Shown: positions 33,826-43,205, counted from the stretch's first letter. The stretch: DNA of 64,000 nucleotides from Comamonas fluminis (GCF_019186805.1 NZ_CP066783.1:3547501-3611500); one strand, 5' to 3'. Numbers and translations: made by a program. The notes: generated by a model not told the origin, from the letters alone.

Positions 33826-35034
33826 TCAGGGCTTCAAACGAAAGCTGTCGGCCAGCTTCAGCATCATCCAGGCGCAGCCTGCCGCGCCCAGCGCTACCAG
33901 CGTGCCGCCCACCCAGCCAATCTGACCCATGCCCCAGTGGGTGCTGACAATGCTGCCCAGCAGCGCACCACCGCCAATGCCGATATTGAAAATGCCCGAG
34001 AACATGGACATGGCCACGTCCGTGGCATCCGGCGCCAGCCTCAGCACCTTGGACTGCATGGACAGCGCAAAGCAAATCATGGCAATGCCCCAGATGGCGC
34101 TTTGCAGATACAGGCTCCAGACATGGGCGCTGCTGGCCACCAGCAGCAGCAAGCTCAGCGCCAGCACCGCAATGGCCGCCACCAGAAAACCGCGCGGAAA
34201 CTTCATGCCCAGCCAGCTAAACAGCACGCTGCCCACAATGCCCATGCCGCCGTACAGCAGCAGCACTGCGGTGGTGACATTGCCTTCAAAACCAGCGATG
34301 TCCTGCACAAAAGGCTCGATATAGCTATAGGCCGTGAACTGCCCGGTAATCACCACCACCAGCAGCACATAAATGCCCACCAGCGCCGGGCGCCTGAACA
34401 GCACGGGCACGCTGGACAGAGAGCCCGCGTTCTCGCTGGGCAGCAATGGCAGCAGCTTGCCCAGCACCAGCATCACCACCGCAGCCACGCCGCCAATGGC
34501 CCAGAACGTCATGCGCCAGCCCAGCCATTCGCCCACCACGCGCCCCAGAGGAATACCCAGTACCATGGCCACCGATGTTCCCGTGGCCAGCAGGCTCAGC
34601 GCCATCGCCTTTTTGCCCGGTGGTGCCACCCGCACGGCCAGCGATGCCGTAATGGACCAGAAGATGGCATGCGACAGCGCAATACCGATGCGGCTGATGA
34701 CCAGCGAAGCAAAACTCCAGGCCACACCCGACAGTGCGTGGCTGAGCACAAACACCGCAAACACCCACATCAGCAGCTTGCGCCGCTCCATCTGCCGCGT
34801 CATCAGCATGAAGGGCAGCGAAGCCAGCGCCACCACCCAGGCATAGATGGTCAGCATCAGGCCCACCTGCTCTACCGGCATGCCGAAGCTGGCACCAATG
34901 CCGCTGAGCAGGCCCACAGGTACAAATTCGCTGGTATTGAAAACAAAAGCGCCCAGCGCCAGCGCAATGACGCTGAGCCAGGCCTGGGTGGACGATCTCG
35001 TCGGAGGAATGGATACGGTAGAGGTTTCTGTCAT
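33826..35034 (-). CDS. MFS sugar/drug efflux transporter, SotB-like
   Basis: A 402-residue, twelve-helix major facilitator. The opening [27 protein letters not shown] with the first helix TSEF motif and the [17 protein letters not shown] motif C region match the arabinose/IPTG efflux protein SotB and its relatives. ATG 35034 is chosen; a longer frame begins with non-membrane residues. It probably exports sugars or toxic analogues by proton antiport. Neighbouring genes do not specify the substrate. Confidence 0.88.
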   Translation of the reverse strand: MTETSTVSIPPTRSSTQAWLSVIALALGAFVFNTSEFVPVGLLSGIGASFGMPVEQVGLMLTIYAWVVALASLPFMLMTRQMERRKLLMWVFAVFVLSHALSGVAWSFASLVISRIGIALSHAIFWSITASLAVRVAPPGKKAMALSLLATGTSVAMVLGIPLGRVVGEWLGWRMTFWAIGGVAAVVMLVLGKLLPLLPSENAGSLSSVPVLFRRPALVGIYVLLVVVITGQFTAYSYIEPFVQDIAGFEGNVTTAVLLLYGGMGIVGSVLFSWLGMKFPRGFLVAAIAVLALSLLLLVASSAHVWSLYLQSAIWGIAMICFALSMQSKVLRLAPDATDVAMSMFSGIFNIGIGGGALLGSIVSTHWGMGQIGWVGGTLVALGAAGCAWMMLKLADSFRLKP

Positions 35035-35169
35035 GCCAAAAAAGCGGGCTGGCGCATGGCGCCGCAAACCCGAAATTGTGCGCGTGCACCATGACAGATC
35101 GCAGACTGCCCCATCTTTCCCCATCAAACATTAGGGCTGGGCAGCCTTTAAGCCCTTATCCATTCACCA

Positions 35170-35829
35170 TCAATAGGCAACCGTAAAGCGGGCCTGGATA
35201 TGCGCGCTCTGCTCCAGCGCATCAATCAGCGCCACGGCCAGATCCTGCACCGAAATATCGCCGGGTTGGCCGCCAGCCTGCATCAGCGGTTCATCCTTAC
35301 CGCTGCGATAGTGGCCAGTTCGCCCCTTGGCCTGTGCCGCCGATCCGCCATGGAAGCCCACCGCTGGGCTAAGCACGGTCCAGTCCAGATCACGCTCTTT
35401 TTGCAGCTCAGTGTACATATCGCGTGCGGCTGTAGCTCCTGGTTTGATAGCGGCAGGAAATTCTGGCGAATCCACCAGTTGCTGCCCATTCACATACAGG
35501 CTACCTGCACCGCCCACGACCAGATAGCGCTTGATGCCCGCGGCCTTCACGCCCTGCACGATGGCGCGTGAGCCGCTCATGAAATCGTCATAGATATTGG
35601 GGTTGGTCCAGCCCGCGTTATAGGCGCTGACCACGGCATCGACACCCGCGACTGCGCGCTTGACTTCATCGGCGTGCTGCACATCCGCCTTGATGATCTG
35701 CACATGCTCGCGCACCGGAAACTTTTCGGGGTGGCGCACCAGCACCACCACCTCATGGCCGCGCTGCAGCAACTCTTCCAGCACGCTTGCACCCACAAAA
35801 CCTGTAGAACCGATCAATGCCACTTTCAT
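35170..35829 (-). CDS. NAD(P)-binding oxidoreductase, atypical SDR/NmrA-like
   Basis: A 219-residue Rossmann protein starting MKVALIGSTGFVGASVLEELLQRGHEVVVLVR, with the G-x-x-G-x-x-G cofactor loop and a D-V near residue 50. A catalytic Tyr-x-x-x-Lys is not obvious, which is typical of atypical SDRs and flavin-reductase-like or regulatory NmrA-like proteins. The substrate is unknown. It is divergent from a LysR gene across ~120 bp, a common regulator-target pairing. Confidence 0.85.
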   Translation of the reverse strand: MKVALIGSTGFVGASVLEELLQRGHEVVVLVRHPEKFPVREHVQIIKADVQHADEVKRAVAGVDAVVSAYNAGWTNPNIYDDFMSGSRAIVQGVKAAGIKRYLVVGGAGSLYVNGQQLVDSPEFPAAIKPGATAARDMYTELQKERDLDWTVLSPAVGFHGGSAAQAKGRTGHYRSGKDEPLMQAGGQPGDISVQDLAVALIDALEQSAHIQARFTVAY

Positions 35830-35951
35830 TTTCCAACTCCTTGTATTCGCAACCGAAAATTTGCAACAGGGCTAAAGAATAAATCGCATCAAACCGCAGA
35901 AAAAGCCCTTTCAGCCCCATTAACTTTGAAGTACAGCTTCACAATCACCCC

Positions 35952-36869
35952 ATGGAAGATTTCAGACGCATGGCTATTTTTGCCGCCGTGGTGCAAGGCG
36001 GCTCCATGAGCGCGGCGGCCCGCCAGCTGGATATGACACCCTCGGCCGTCAGCCAGCATATTCGCCAGCTGGAGAAAGACGCGGGCATCAGCCTGCTGCA
36101 CCGCTCCACCCGCCAGCTCAGCCTGACGGATGCGGGCCAGCGCTTTTATACCCAGTGCGCTGCCATGTGCGAAGCCGCAGACCGCGCCAGTGCAGAGCTG
36201 GCTGCCGAGCGCCAGCAACCCAGCGGCGAGCTGCGTCTGTCTGCACCCGCAGGCTTTACCCAGCACGCCGTGCCCGCGCTGGGCCAGTGGCTCAGCCAGC
36301 ACCCGGCGCTGCGCCTGCGCCTGCTGATGGATGACGCCCCCATTGATCTGATTCAGGCCCGCGTGGACCTGGCGCTGCGCTTTGGCCATCTGCCGGACTC
36401 CAGCTGGGTGGCCCGCCCGCTGGGCCGCAGCACCACCGTGCTGTGCGCTGCGCCGCAGTTGCTGGCGCAGCGCAGCCACCTGCCGCAGCATCCGCGTGAT
36501 CTGGATGGTCTGCCCTGGCTGGACATGAGCCGCAGCGAGCCGCCACAGATCAACGCCCTGTGGCAGCACCCCCACAGCGGCGAGAGCTTTCAGCTGCAGG
36601 CTGCGCCGCAGATGAGCAGCAACCACCGCGCCGCCGTGCAGCAGTTCTGTGAAGCCGGGCTGGGCCTGGCCTTGCTGTCCGCCCACGACGTCACCGCCAG
36701 CCTGCGCGAAGGGCGACTGCTGCGCCTGCTGCCGCAGTGGGACATGGGCCAGCTTGATATCTGGGCCGTGACCGCCCAGCGCGATGCACTGAGCGCCAAG
36801 GTGCGTCAGGCTATCGAAGTGCTGCGCCAGTACTTCGCGCGGCTGGAGGGCATGCAGCAGTCGCTATGA
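35952..36869 (+). CDS. LysR family transcriptional regulator
   Basis: A 305-residue LTTR with the HTH GGSMSAAARQLDMTPSAVSQHIRQLEKDAGISLLHRSTRQL. The effector domain spans ~90-295 and has the GDLALRFG-type motif of the CrgA/PecT-like group (VDLALRFGHLPDSSWVARPLG). It is divergent from the NAD(P)-binding oxidoreductase, its likely target. The distance between the starts is 122 bp. Confidence 0.92.
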   Translation: MEDFRRMAIFAAVVQGGSMSAAARQLDMTPSAVSQHIRQLEKDAGISLLHRSTRQLSLTDAGQRFYTQCAAMCEAADRASAELAAERQQPSGELRLSAPAGFTQHAVPALGQWLSQHPALRLRLLMDDAPIDLIQARVDLALRFGHLPDSSWVARPLGRSTTVLCAAPQLLAQRSHLPQHPRDLDGLPWLDMSRSEPPQINALWQHPHSGESFQLQAAPQMSSNHRAAVQQFCEAGLGLALLSAHDVTASLREGRLLRLLPQWDMGQLDIWAVTAQRDALSAKVRQAIEVLRQYFARLEGMQQSL

Positions 36870-36987
36870 ATTTCAAAGCTGCGAGCGCACGTTATTCATA
36901 GAATTTAAAGATATATCACTTGAAATATGAGCTGCAGAAAGCGCAAACAGCTCTGTTTTCAGGAGTATCCAGTTTGCGTTGGGCATG

Positions 36988-37016
36988 AAAAAGGCCTGCC
37001 AAAAGGCAGGCCTTTG
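36988..37016. terminator. Bidirectional rho-independent terminator
   Basis: AAAGGCCTGCC and GGCAGGCCTTT enclose AAAA, between convergent genes ending at 36869 and 37034. On the minus strand the stem is followed by TTTTTC. Confidence 0.88.
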
Positions 37017-37033
37017 AGTGCAGCAAAACGCAA

Positions 37034-38170
37034 TCAGTTCAGATCGATAGGCGTCTTGGCACCGTTCACATAGCGGCTCAGCGTGTAGCTGGGGTTCTTC
37101 ATTTCGCCATTCTTCTCGAAGGCGATCTTGGAGGTCACGCCCGCGAAATCCGACTTCTGCAGGAAGGGGATATAGACCTTGGGGTCCCAGGAATTGGCAC
37201 GCTTCATGGCATCAGCCAGCAGCATGGTCGCGTCATAGAAATACGGGCTGTAAACCTGGAACTGGCCGGGATACTTGGCGTCGTAGCGCTTCTTCCATTC
37301 CGTGCCGCCAGGCATCTTGGCAATCGAAGCACCGCCGTCCGCGCAAACCACGTTCTCCAGCGGTTTGGCACCAGCGGCCACCTTGGCCAGCTCGGTCACG
37401 CAAATGCCGTCGCCGCCAAACATCTTGACGTCGTTCATGCCCAGCTGAGCCATCTGGCGCAGCATGGGGCCAGCCTGGCCGTACATGCCGCCGTAGAAGA
37501 TGGCGTCGGGCTTCTTGGCCTTGATCGAGGTCAGAATGGCCATGAAGTCCGTGGCTTTGTCATTCGTGAACTCGTTGGCCACGATCTTGATGCCCTGCTT
37601 TTCAGCGTCTTTCTTGAACACGCTGGCCAGACCCTGACCGTAGGCCGTACGGTCGTCAATGACGGCCACGTTCTTGAGCTTGAGGTTCTTGGCCGCATAG
37701 GTTGCCAGCGCAGCGCCCAGCGCGTTGTCGTTGGCAATCACGCGGTAAGTGGTGTTCCAGCCGGGCTTGGTCAGATCAGGGTTGGTGGCCGCGCCGGTAA
37801 TCATGGGAATGCCGCAGTCCTGGAACACCTTGGACGAAGGAATCGCCACACCGGAGTTCACGAAAGCGACAGCACCTGCCACCTTGTCATCGCACAATTT
37901 CTGCGAAGCTGCGGTGCCCTGCTTGGGGTCTGCCACGTCGTCTTCTGCCACAAGGACGAACTTGACCTTCTTGCCGCCAATTTCCAGCTTCTTGGCGTTG
38001 ATGTCCTCAATCGCCATGCGCACGCCGTTTTCATCATCCTTACCGAAGTGAGCCTGAGGACCTGAAACCGGGCCAATGTGGCCAATCTTGATGACCTGTT
38101 CCTGGGCCATTACTGCCGTGCCCATACCAGCTACTACCGTCGCGATACACAGCTTGCCAAAACTCTTCAT
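37034..38170 (-). CDS. Branched-chain amino acid ABC transporter binding protein (LivK-type)
   Basis: A 378-residue periplasmic type I binding protein with the signal peptide MKSFGKLCIATVVAGMGTAVMAQ. Mature sequence begins EQVIKIGHIGPVSGPQAHFGKDDENGVRM and continues VVAGAVAFVNSGVAIPSS and DRTAYGQGLASVFKKDAEKQGIKIV, all typical of LivJ/LivK. ATG 38170 is chosen for the signal peptide. The livHMGF genes are not adjacent, so it works with a transporter encoded elsewhere. It lies between two terminators as a single-gene unit. Confidence 0.93.
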   Translation of the reverse strand: MKSFGKLCIATVVAGMGTAVMAQEQVIKIGHIGPVSGPQAHFGKDDENGVRMAIEDINAKKLEIGGKKVKFVLVAEDDVADPKQGTAASQKLCDDKVAGAVAFVNSGVAIPSSKVFQDCGIPMITGAATNPDLTKPGWNTTYRVIANDNALGAALATYAAKNLKLKNVAVIDDRTAYGQGLASVFKKDAEKQGIKIVANEFTNDKATDFMAILTSIKAKKPDAIFYGGMYGQAGPMLRQMAQLGMNDVKMFGGDGICVTELAKVAAGAKPLENVVCADGGASIAKMPGGTEWKKRYDAKYPGQFQVYSPYFYDATMLLADAMKRANSWDPKVYIPFLQKSDFAGVTSKIAFEKNGEMKNPSYTLSRYVNGAKTPIDLN

Positions 38171-38346
38171 TGCGCACTCCACTCGGTTGAGATAAGCCGC
38201 AACCTTATTCTTCTGTTGCACCAGTTGGCAATGTCGCAATCGCCTAGGCATCGTCACTGCAACAAGGGCACAACAATCAGCGTTTTCATGGATCGGCAAG
38301 CCGCTCCAGCTGTGCTTAATGCTGTTGCACCCAGCATGCAGCAGCC

Positions 38347-38384
38347 ATAAAAAAAGCGGGATGCCCCTTGCACAGCACCCCGCT
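38347..38384 (-). terminator. Rho-independent terminator after ribH
   Basis: On the minus strand AGCGGGG...CCCGCT is followed by TTTTTTTAT. It lies ~20 nt beyond the ribH stop at 38406. Confidence 0.85.
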
Positions 38385-38405
38385 GACTGTTTTCAGGCAA
38401 CCGCT

Positions 38406-38948
38406 TCAGGCGGCCTTGGCATGAAGCCAGGCATCCACCTTGGCATGCTGATCCAGCGTTGCCAGGCAGGCATGGGCCACTTCCACGCCCTTTTTCACAA
38501 AATGCTGTCGGAAAAACTCCACGTGATCGCCGTGCTCGTGGAAGTCACGTGGCGTCAGCACCGCAGAGAACACTGGCACTTCGCTATCGAGCTGCACGCG
38601 CATCAGACCGTCGATCACCGCCGTCGTCACAAACTCGTGACGGTAGATGCCGCCGTTGACGATCAGCGCCGTGGCAATCACCGCGTCAAAGCGGCCACTT
38701 TGCGCCAGCTTCTTGGCCAGCAATGGAATTTCCAGTGCGCCAGGCACGCTGAAATGGGTAATGTTGCCAGCCGCAACGCCTTGCGCCTGCAGCTCTGCCT
38801 GCGCGGCATCACGCGCCTGGTAAACCACTTCCGTGTGCCAGCTGGCACTGATGATGGCAATGCGGCTGCGGCCCGCAGTAGCCTTCCAGGGCGTACCTTC
38901 GGAAGTAGCGTGGGTTTCAAAGTTCATGGAGATAGGGGTCTGATTCAT
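38406..38948 (-). CDS. ribH: 6,7-dimethyl-8-ribityllumazine synthase, RibH2 type
   Basis: A 180-residue lumazine synthase catalysing the penultimate step of riboflavin synthesis. Substrate segments are visible: IAIISASWHTEVV (substrate Trp), VPGALEIPLLAKKL, GGIYRHEFVTTAVIDGLMRVQL and VPVFSAVLTPRDFHEHGDHVEFF. The pattern matches type II enzymes such as Brucella RibH2, rather than the short housekeeping RibH1 with its conserved RHD loop. In Brucella the RibH2 gene is under flavin control; here an FMN riboswitch sits upstream at 39044-39204. It stands alone, away from the other rib genes. Confidence 0.93.
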   Translation of the reverse strand: MNQTPISMNFETHATSEGTPWKATAGRSRIAIISASWHTEVVYQARDAAQAELQAQGVAAGNITHFSVPGALEIPLLAKKLAQSGRFDAVIATALIVNGGIYRHEFVTTAVIDGLMRVQLDSEVPVFSAVLTPRDFHEHGDHVEFFRQHFVKKGVEVAHACLATLDQHAKVDAWLHAKAA

Positions 38949-39043
38949 GGTGGTTTTTCCAAAAATTCCAATGAATCAGGGCGTGCGCAAAAACGCCTGC
39001 CCATGCAGCAGCAAACACTGCGTCAAAGGCCAACGCTGCGCGA

Positions 39044-39204
39044 TCTCTTTCATCCGGACTATGACCGTCGGCTCTGGCATCTCACCAGATCTGCTGACCC
39101 TGCAAGCCTCAGACGAGGATCGCAGGCGCTCGCGGGCTGCTGCCATCCATGCCTTTGCATGTCTGCAGATACCGCCGGTGGGGAGTTTCGCCCCGCCCTG
39201 AGAA
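39044..39204 (-). promoter_or_regulatory. FMN riboswitch (RFN element) upstream of ribH
   Basis: Read on the minus strand, the conserved RFN pieces appear in order: TCTCAGGGCGGGGCGAAACT, CCCCACCGGCGGTAT, an AGCCCGCGAGCG arm, GGTCAGCAGATCTGGTGAGA, TGCCAGAGCCGACGGTCATA and GTCCGGATGAAAGAGA. All six stems of the aptamer can form. The ~95 nt between it and ATG 38948 should hold the expression platform (terminator or ribosome-site hairpin). It binds FMN and shuts off ribH when flavin is abundant. Confidence 0.96.
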
Positions 39205-39472
39205 CGCTGCTTTGCAGTGAAGCTTGATTCACCACAAGACAAAGTCATTCTAGCGACGGTTTGACACGACTTTTGCCAAAAGGGTCACCCAGGCGTCATC
39301 AAAAAAACAAGGCAAAAACGGCTGAAGCGCTTATTCAACAAGCGATGAAAGCTATCAATACAAGAGCTTCGATTAACAGCGCGGTCAACCCATCCCAGGC
39401 TTCCCCCGTTAAAACCTGACTCGCCTGAACTTGCCGCCCTGCGGCACAGCCTCACAAAAATCAAGGAAGACC

Positions 39473-40102
39473 ATGAAAACTGCGGCATTGCACACCTTTC
39501 TGCGCCACTCATCCCGCTGGGCCGGCATGGGCGCGCTCGCCATCCTGTGCACCGCCTGCGTAACCATGGAAGAAGGCTATGGTGGTGGTTATGGCGGCGG
39601 ATACGGCGGAGGCTATGGCGGCGGCAGCTATGGCTACCCTGCTACGCCCGTCTATGGCGCGCAGCCGGTCTATCCAGGCTACGGCTACGACCGTGGGGAT
39701 TGGGGCGCCCGCGAACGCGAACGTGTGCGCCTGCAGCGCGAGCGCGAGTACAACCAGCAAATGCGCGACCAGCAACGCCAGGCCCGGGAACGCGATCAGT
39801 GGCAACAACAGCAGCAGCGTGAGCGCGAGCAGCAAATGCGCGACCAGCAACGCATGCAGGATCAGCAGCGCCGCGACTGGCAGCGCCAGCAAGAGCAAAA
39901 TCGCCGTGATCAGGATCAGGCCAGACGCGATCAGGAGCGCAACCAACAGCAGCAAATGCAGCAGCGCGAGCGTGAACGTCAACAGGCTGACCGTCAGCAA
40001 CAGCAACAGCGGCAACAAGATCGCCAGCAACATTGGCGCGATCGTCAGCAACAAAATCCTGATCAGCGTCAGCAACGCCGGGAATTTGAACGAGGCAGCT
40101 GA
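39473..40102 (+). CDS. Low-complexity lipoprotein, Gly/Tyr head and Gln/Arg-rich coiled tail
   Basis: A 209-residue protein with an N-terminal signal ending ILCTAC, a plausible lipobox. Next comes a Gly-Tyr repeat (EGYGGGYGGGYGGGYGGG, about 37-55), a short Pro/Tyr segment, and from ~75 onward an extremely Q-, R-, E- and D-rich stretch without hydrophobic residues. The tail would be an extended charged helix or disordered and might bind peptidoglycan or nucleic acid; no function is known. ATG 39473 follows AAGGAAG. It lies next to another small envelope protein gene. Confidence 0.75.
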   Translation: MKTAALHTFLRHSSRWAGMGALAILCTACVTMEEGYGGGYGGGYGGGYGGGSYGYPATPVYGAQPVYPGYGYDRGDWGARERERVRLQREREYNQQMRDQQRQARERDQWQQQQQREREQQMRDQQRMQDQQRRDWQRQQEQNRRDQDQARRDQERNQQQQMQQRERERQQADRQQQQQRQQDRQQHWRDRQQQNPDQRQQRREFERGS

Positions 40103-40195
40103 AGCAAACGGCAAGTTGACTGACAGGGCTTCTGATTTTTCGCACGACACCGCATAATTTGCGAGCATCAAAGCTATAAGCAACAAGGAGCAGCC

Positions 40196-40882
40196 ATGAA
40201 CCAGCGATCACCGTCATTCCTTTCGCTGGTGAAATCTGCTGCTTTGCCTGCCCTGACGGCATGCACTCTGCTTTTGTGGGGCATGGATGGCAATGCCCAA
40301 ATCATGCGCTGCACCGATGCAAAAACCGGCGAGGTCACCTACACCAACGGACGTTGCCTCGGCGGCGAAGCATCCGCACAGATCCGCCCTGCGCAAAGCC
40401 CTGATGAAATCGCCCAGGAGCGCGATGCTGCCGCCAAGGCGCGCGAGTTGAGCAAGGCCCAGATGTCTCGTGACGAAGCCCAGAGACGCCAACGCGAAGA
40501 GGCTGAACGCAAAGAGCGAGAAGCCGCTGAAAAAGCCCAGGCCCGGGCTGGCGGCAACCTTCAGAACACTGCGGCCTGCCGACAGGCTCGGGAACGCCAT
40601 AACGCCATCCTGGCCGAAGCCAATCCCGACCCCGCTACCTGGGGAGAGCGCAGCCAGGCCGCACAGGCTCAGATGGAAATGAGCTGCCTGGGTGCCACGG
40701 CCTACCAGCAACTGCAGCAGACCCGTGCGCTTCAGCCCAACGCCATCAACCGCCCGCAGTGGGGCTATGGCCAAGTTCACCCTCCTGTAGTTCGCCCCCT
40801 GCCCCAGCCCCCAGCCAAGATCGTCAACTGCAATGTCTTTCGCTGCTATGACAACCGGGGCGGCGTGCACCCCATACCTTGA
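40196..40882 (+). CDS. DUF4124-like secreted protein with charged coiled-coil region
   Basis: A 228-residue exported protein. After a signal peptide ending in GNAQ comes an N-terminal DUF4124-like segment (IMRCTDAKTGEVTYTNGRC), a short Cys-bounded beta unit common in betaproteobacterial periplasmic proteins. Residues ~75-125 form a long E/R/A/K helix. Further cysteines in TAACRQARERHNAIL and the C-terminal NCNVFRCYDNRGG may form disulfides. Function unknown. AAGGAG precedes ATG 40196. Confidence 0.8.
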   Translation: MNQRSPSFLSLVKSAALPALTACTLLLWGMDGNAQIMRCTDAKTGEVTYTNGRCLGGEASAQIRPAQSPDEIAQERDAAAKARELSKAQMSRDEAQRRQREEAERKEREAAEKAQARAGGNLQNTAACRQARERHNAILAEANPDPATWGERSQAAQAQMEMSCLGATAYQQLQQTRALQPNAINRPQWGYGQVHPPVVRPLPQPPAKIVNCNVFRCYDNRGGVHPIP

Positions 40883-41103
40883 CCCGAGGTCTAAACACCT
40901 AGCCTGCTGAGATTCAGGAAAACGCCGCAGATGCCTCCTGAAACAGCACCTCTTCGTGCTTGGGCAACGCTTTCGACAGCCTCTCACGTTAGCTCCTTAC
41001 CTACAGGCTGCTCGGACAGCAGCACCTAGCATTGAACCTCCTATTGAGCCGAGCCACTTCACCAGGTGGCTTAGCCCTGTTTCTGCACGGAAGTTCTCTG
41101 TTT

Positions 41104-42849
41104 ATGCGCCCTAAACAACAAAAAGCGGCCATCGCTTCATCGCCAGCTACCCTCGGGAAATCGCCCTCCGGAATCAAAGGTCTGGATGAAATCACGGGCG
41201 GTGGCCTGCCCACCGGGCGCCCTACGCTGATCTGCGGCGCAGCAGGCTGCGGCAAAACCTTGATGGCGGCCGAGTTCGTCGTGCGCGGCGCGGCGCAGTA
41301 CAACGAGCCTGGCGCCATCATCCTGTTTGAAGAGACGGCCGAGGAGCTGACGGCCAATATGCGCTCCATTGGCTATGACCTCGATGCCATGCAAAGCCAG
41401 GGCCAGCTGGCGCTGGACTTCATCCGCGTAGATCCTGCCGAGCTGATTGAAACCGGCAGCTACGACCTGGAAGGCCTGTTCATTCGCATTGGTCACGCCA
41501 TTGACTCTGTCGGCGCCAAGCGCGTGGCGCTGGACACGATTGAAACCCTGTTCAGCGACATTGCCAACCATGCCATCTTGCGTGCCGAGCTTCGGCGCCT
41601 GTTTCGCTGGCTCAAGGACCGTGGCGTCACCGCTGTGATCACCGGCGAGCGCGGGGAAAAAGCCCTGACTCGCTATGGACTGGAAGAGTATGTGGCCGAC
41701 TGCGTGATCCTGCTCGATCACCGCATCGTCGATCAGGTATCCACGCGCCGGCTTCGCGTTGTGAAATACCGCGGCTCTGCGCACGGCACCAACGAATACC
41801 CGTTCCTCATTGGCGCACGTGGTATTTCCGTCCTCCCCATTACCTCGCTCACGCTGGACCACGAAGTATTCAGCGAACGTGTCTCCACCGGCATCAACGG
41901 CCTGGACATGATGCTGGGCGGCGCTGGCGTGTATCGCGGCAGCAGCCTGCTGATTTCGGGCACACCCGGTACCGGCAAAAGCAGTATTGCCGCAGCCTTT
42001 GTTGATGCAGCCTGTGCACGGGGCGAGCGCGCCATCCTGTTTGCCTATGAGGAATCACGCAACCAGCTGGTGCGCAATATGCAGTCCATCGGCATCAAGC
42101 TGCAGCGCTGGATTGACAAGGGCCTGCTGCAGATTGAAGCCACCCGCCCCACCCTGCAGGGCCTGGAGCAGCATCTAGTGCATATGTACAACCTGGTGAA
42201 CGAATTCAAGCCCAGCGTGGTTGCCGTAGACCCCATCAGCAACCTGACCAGTCACCAGAACGATGCCGACCTGTCGCTGACCCTGATGCGCCTGATTGAC
42301 TTTCTGAAGACCCAAGGCACCACGGCACTGTTTACCAGCCTGAATGCAGAAAGCACAAACACCCCCGGCTCGCAACTGGGCGTGTCGTCCCTGATGGACA
42401 GCTGGCTGTGGCTCAACAATATCGCCTTCAATGGCGAACGCACGCGCACGCTGCAAGTCCTTAAATCGCGCGGCATGCCTCACTCCAATCAGGTGCGTGA
42501 GTTTGTGTTCTCCAACCACGGTGTGGACCTGATCGATGTCTATATGTACGGCGACCAGGTACTGACTGGCACGGCACGCGTGGCACACGAAGCCCAGGTG
42601 CAGGCCACATCCGCGCTGCGCGAGCGAGACCATGAGCGACGCATGCGCGACCTGACCGACAGGCGCAAGGCTGTTGACGCGCAGATTGCCGCGCTCAATG
42701 TGGCCGAGCAAGAGCGCGAAGGTCAGGTCAAGTTCGAAATTGCCCGCGAAAAGCTGGAGGCAGAAGGTGCGCTCAATCGTGCCCGCGTCATCTCGGCGGC
42801 CCGCAGCGCTGCCTCGAATGAGAAACGCAAGAAACAGGACAGGAGATAG
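41104..42849 (+). CDS. kaiC: KaiC-like double-domain ATPase/kinase
   Basis: A 581-residue protein with two RecA-type KaiC domains. CI has Walker A GAAGCGKT (45-52) and paired catalytic glutamates E76-E77; CII has GTPGTGKS (286-293) and E316-E317. The CII segment aligning with the autophosphorylation site of cyanobacterial KaiC (S431-T432) reads S428-S429 in VSSLMDS, so a phospho-acceptor pair is kept as Ser-Ser. Beyond ~490 it has a ~90-residue charged coiled-coil extension absent from the 519-residue cyanobacterial protein. It is the first gene of a four-gene operon with two kaiB genes and a histidine kinase. ATG 41104 fits homology; the frame is open upstream. Confidence 0.95.
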   Translation: MRPKQQKAAIASSPATLGKSPSGIKGLDEITGGGLPTGRPTLICGAAGCGKTLMAAEFVVRGAAQYNEPGAIILFEETAEELTANMRSIGYDLDAMQSQGQLALDFIRVDPAELIETGSYDLEGLFIRIGHAIDSVGAKRVALDTIETLFSDIANHAILRAELRRLFRWLKDRGVTAVITGERGEKALTRYGLEEYVADCVILLDHRIVDQVSTRRLRVVKYRGSAHGTNEYPFLIGARGISVLPITSLTLDHEVFSERVSTGINGLDMMLGGAGVYRGSSLLISGTPGTGKSSIAAAFVDAACARGERAILFAYEESRNQLVRNMQSIGIKLQRWIDKGLLQIEATRPTLQGLEQHLVHMYNLVNEFKPSVVAVDPISNLTSHQNDADLSLTLMRLIDFLKTQGTTALFTSLNAESTNTPGSQLGVSSLMDSWLWLNNIAFNGERTRTLQVLKSRGMPHSNQVREFVFSNHGVDLIDVYMYGDQVLTGTARVAHEAQVQATSALRERDHERRMRDLTDRRKAVDAQIAALNVAEQEREGQVKFEIAREKLEAEGALNRARVISAARSAASNEKRKKQDRR

Positions 42850-42851
42850 CC

Positions 42852-43205
42852 ATGACTGCCTCTTCCTCCCCGCAAGACTACGACGGCGCAGCTGTGGCCG
42901 AACCCGAGTGGTTCTTGCGCCTGTATATCGCGGGCAAAGCCGCACGCGCTGAAACCGCGCTGCAAAACCTCAAGCGCCTGTGCGAGGAGCATCTGGCAGG
43001 CCGCTACAGCATTGAAGTGATAGATCTTCTGAAAACCCCAAAACTGGCGGCTGGCGACCAGATTCTGGCCGTACCCACCGTGGTGCGCAAAGTGCCTGAA
43101 CCCATGCGCCGCATTATTGGCGACCTGTCAGACCGGGAACGCGTGCTGGTTGGACTCGATATTCAGCCCGTTTCGACGGATGGCCGATCGGCAGGCACGC
43201 TATGA
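42852..43205 (+). CDS. kaiB: KaiB-type fold-switching protein, first copy
   Basis: A 117-residue protein with a ~20-residue N-terminal extension before the KaiB domain. The domain is canonical: LRLYIAGKAARAETALQNLKRLCEEH, YSIEVIDLLKTPKLAAGDQILAVPT and the closing RRIIGDLSDRERVLVGLDI. KaiB binds the phosphorylated KaiC ring after switching to a thioredoxin-like fold. It starts 2 nt after the kaiC stop. Confidence 0.95.
   Translation: MTASSSPQDYDGAAVAEPEWFLRLYIAGKAARAETALQNLKRLCEEHLAGRYSIEVIDLLKTPKLAAGDQILAVPTVVRKVPEPMRRIIGDLSDRERVLVGLDIQPVSTDGRSAGTL

Noticed and set aside
40883..41103. A kaiA or regulator gene upstream of kaiC
   Set aside because: Only ~220 bp without a plausible frame; kaiA is absent from the locus.
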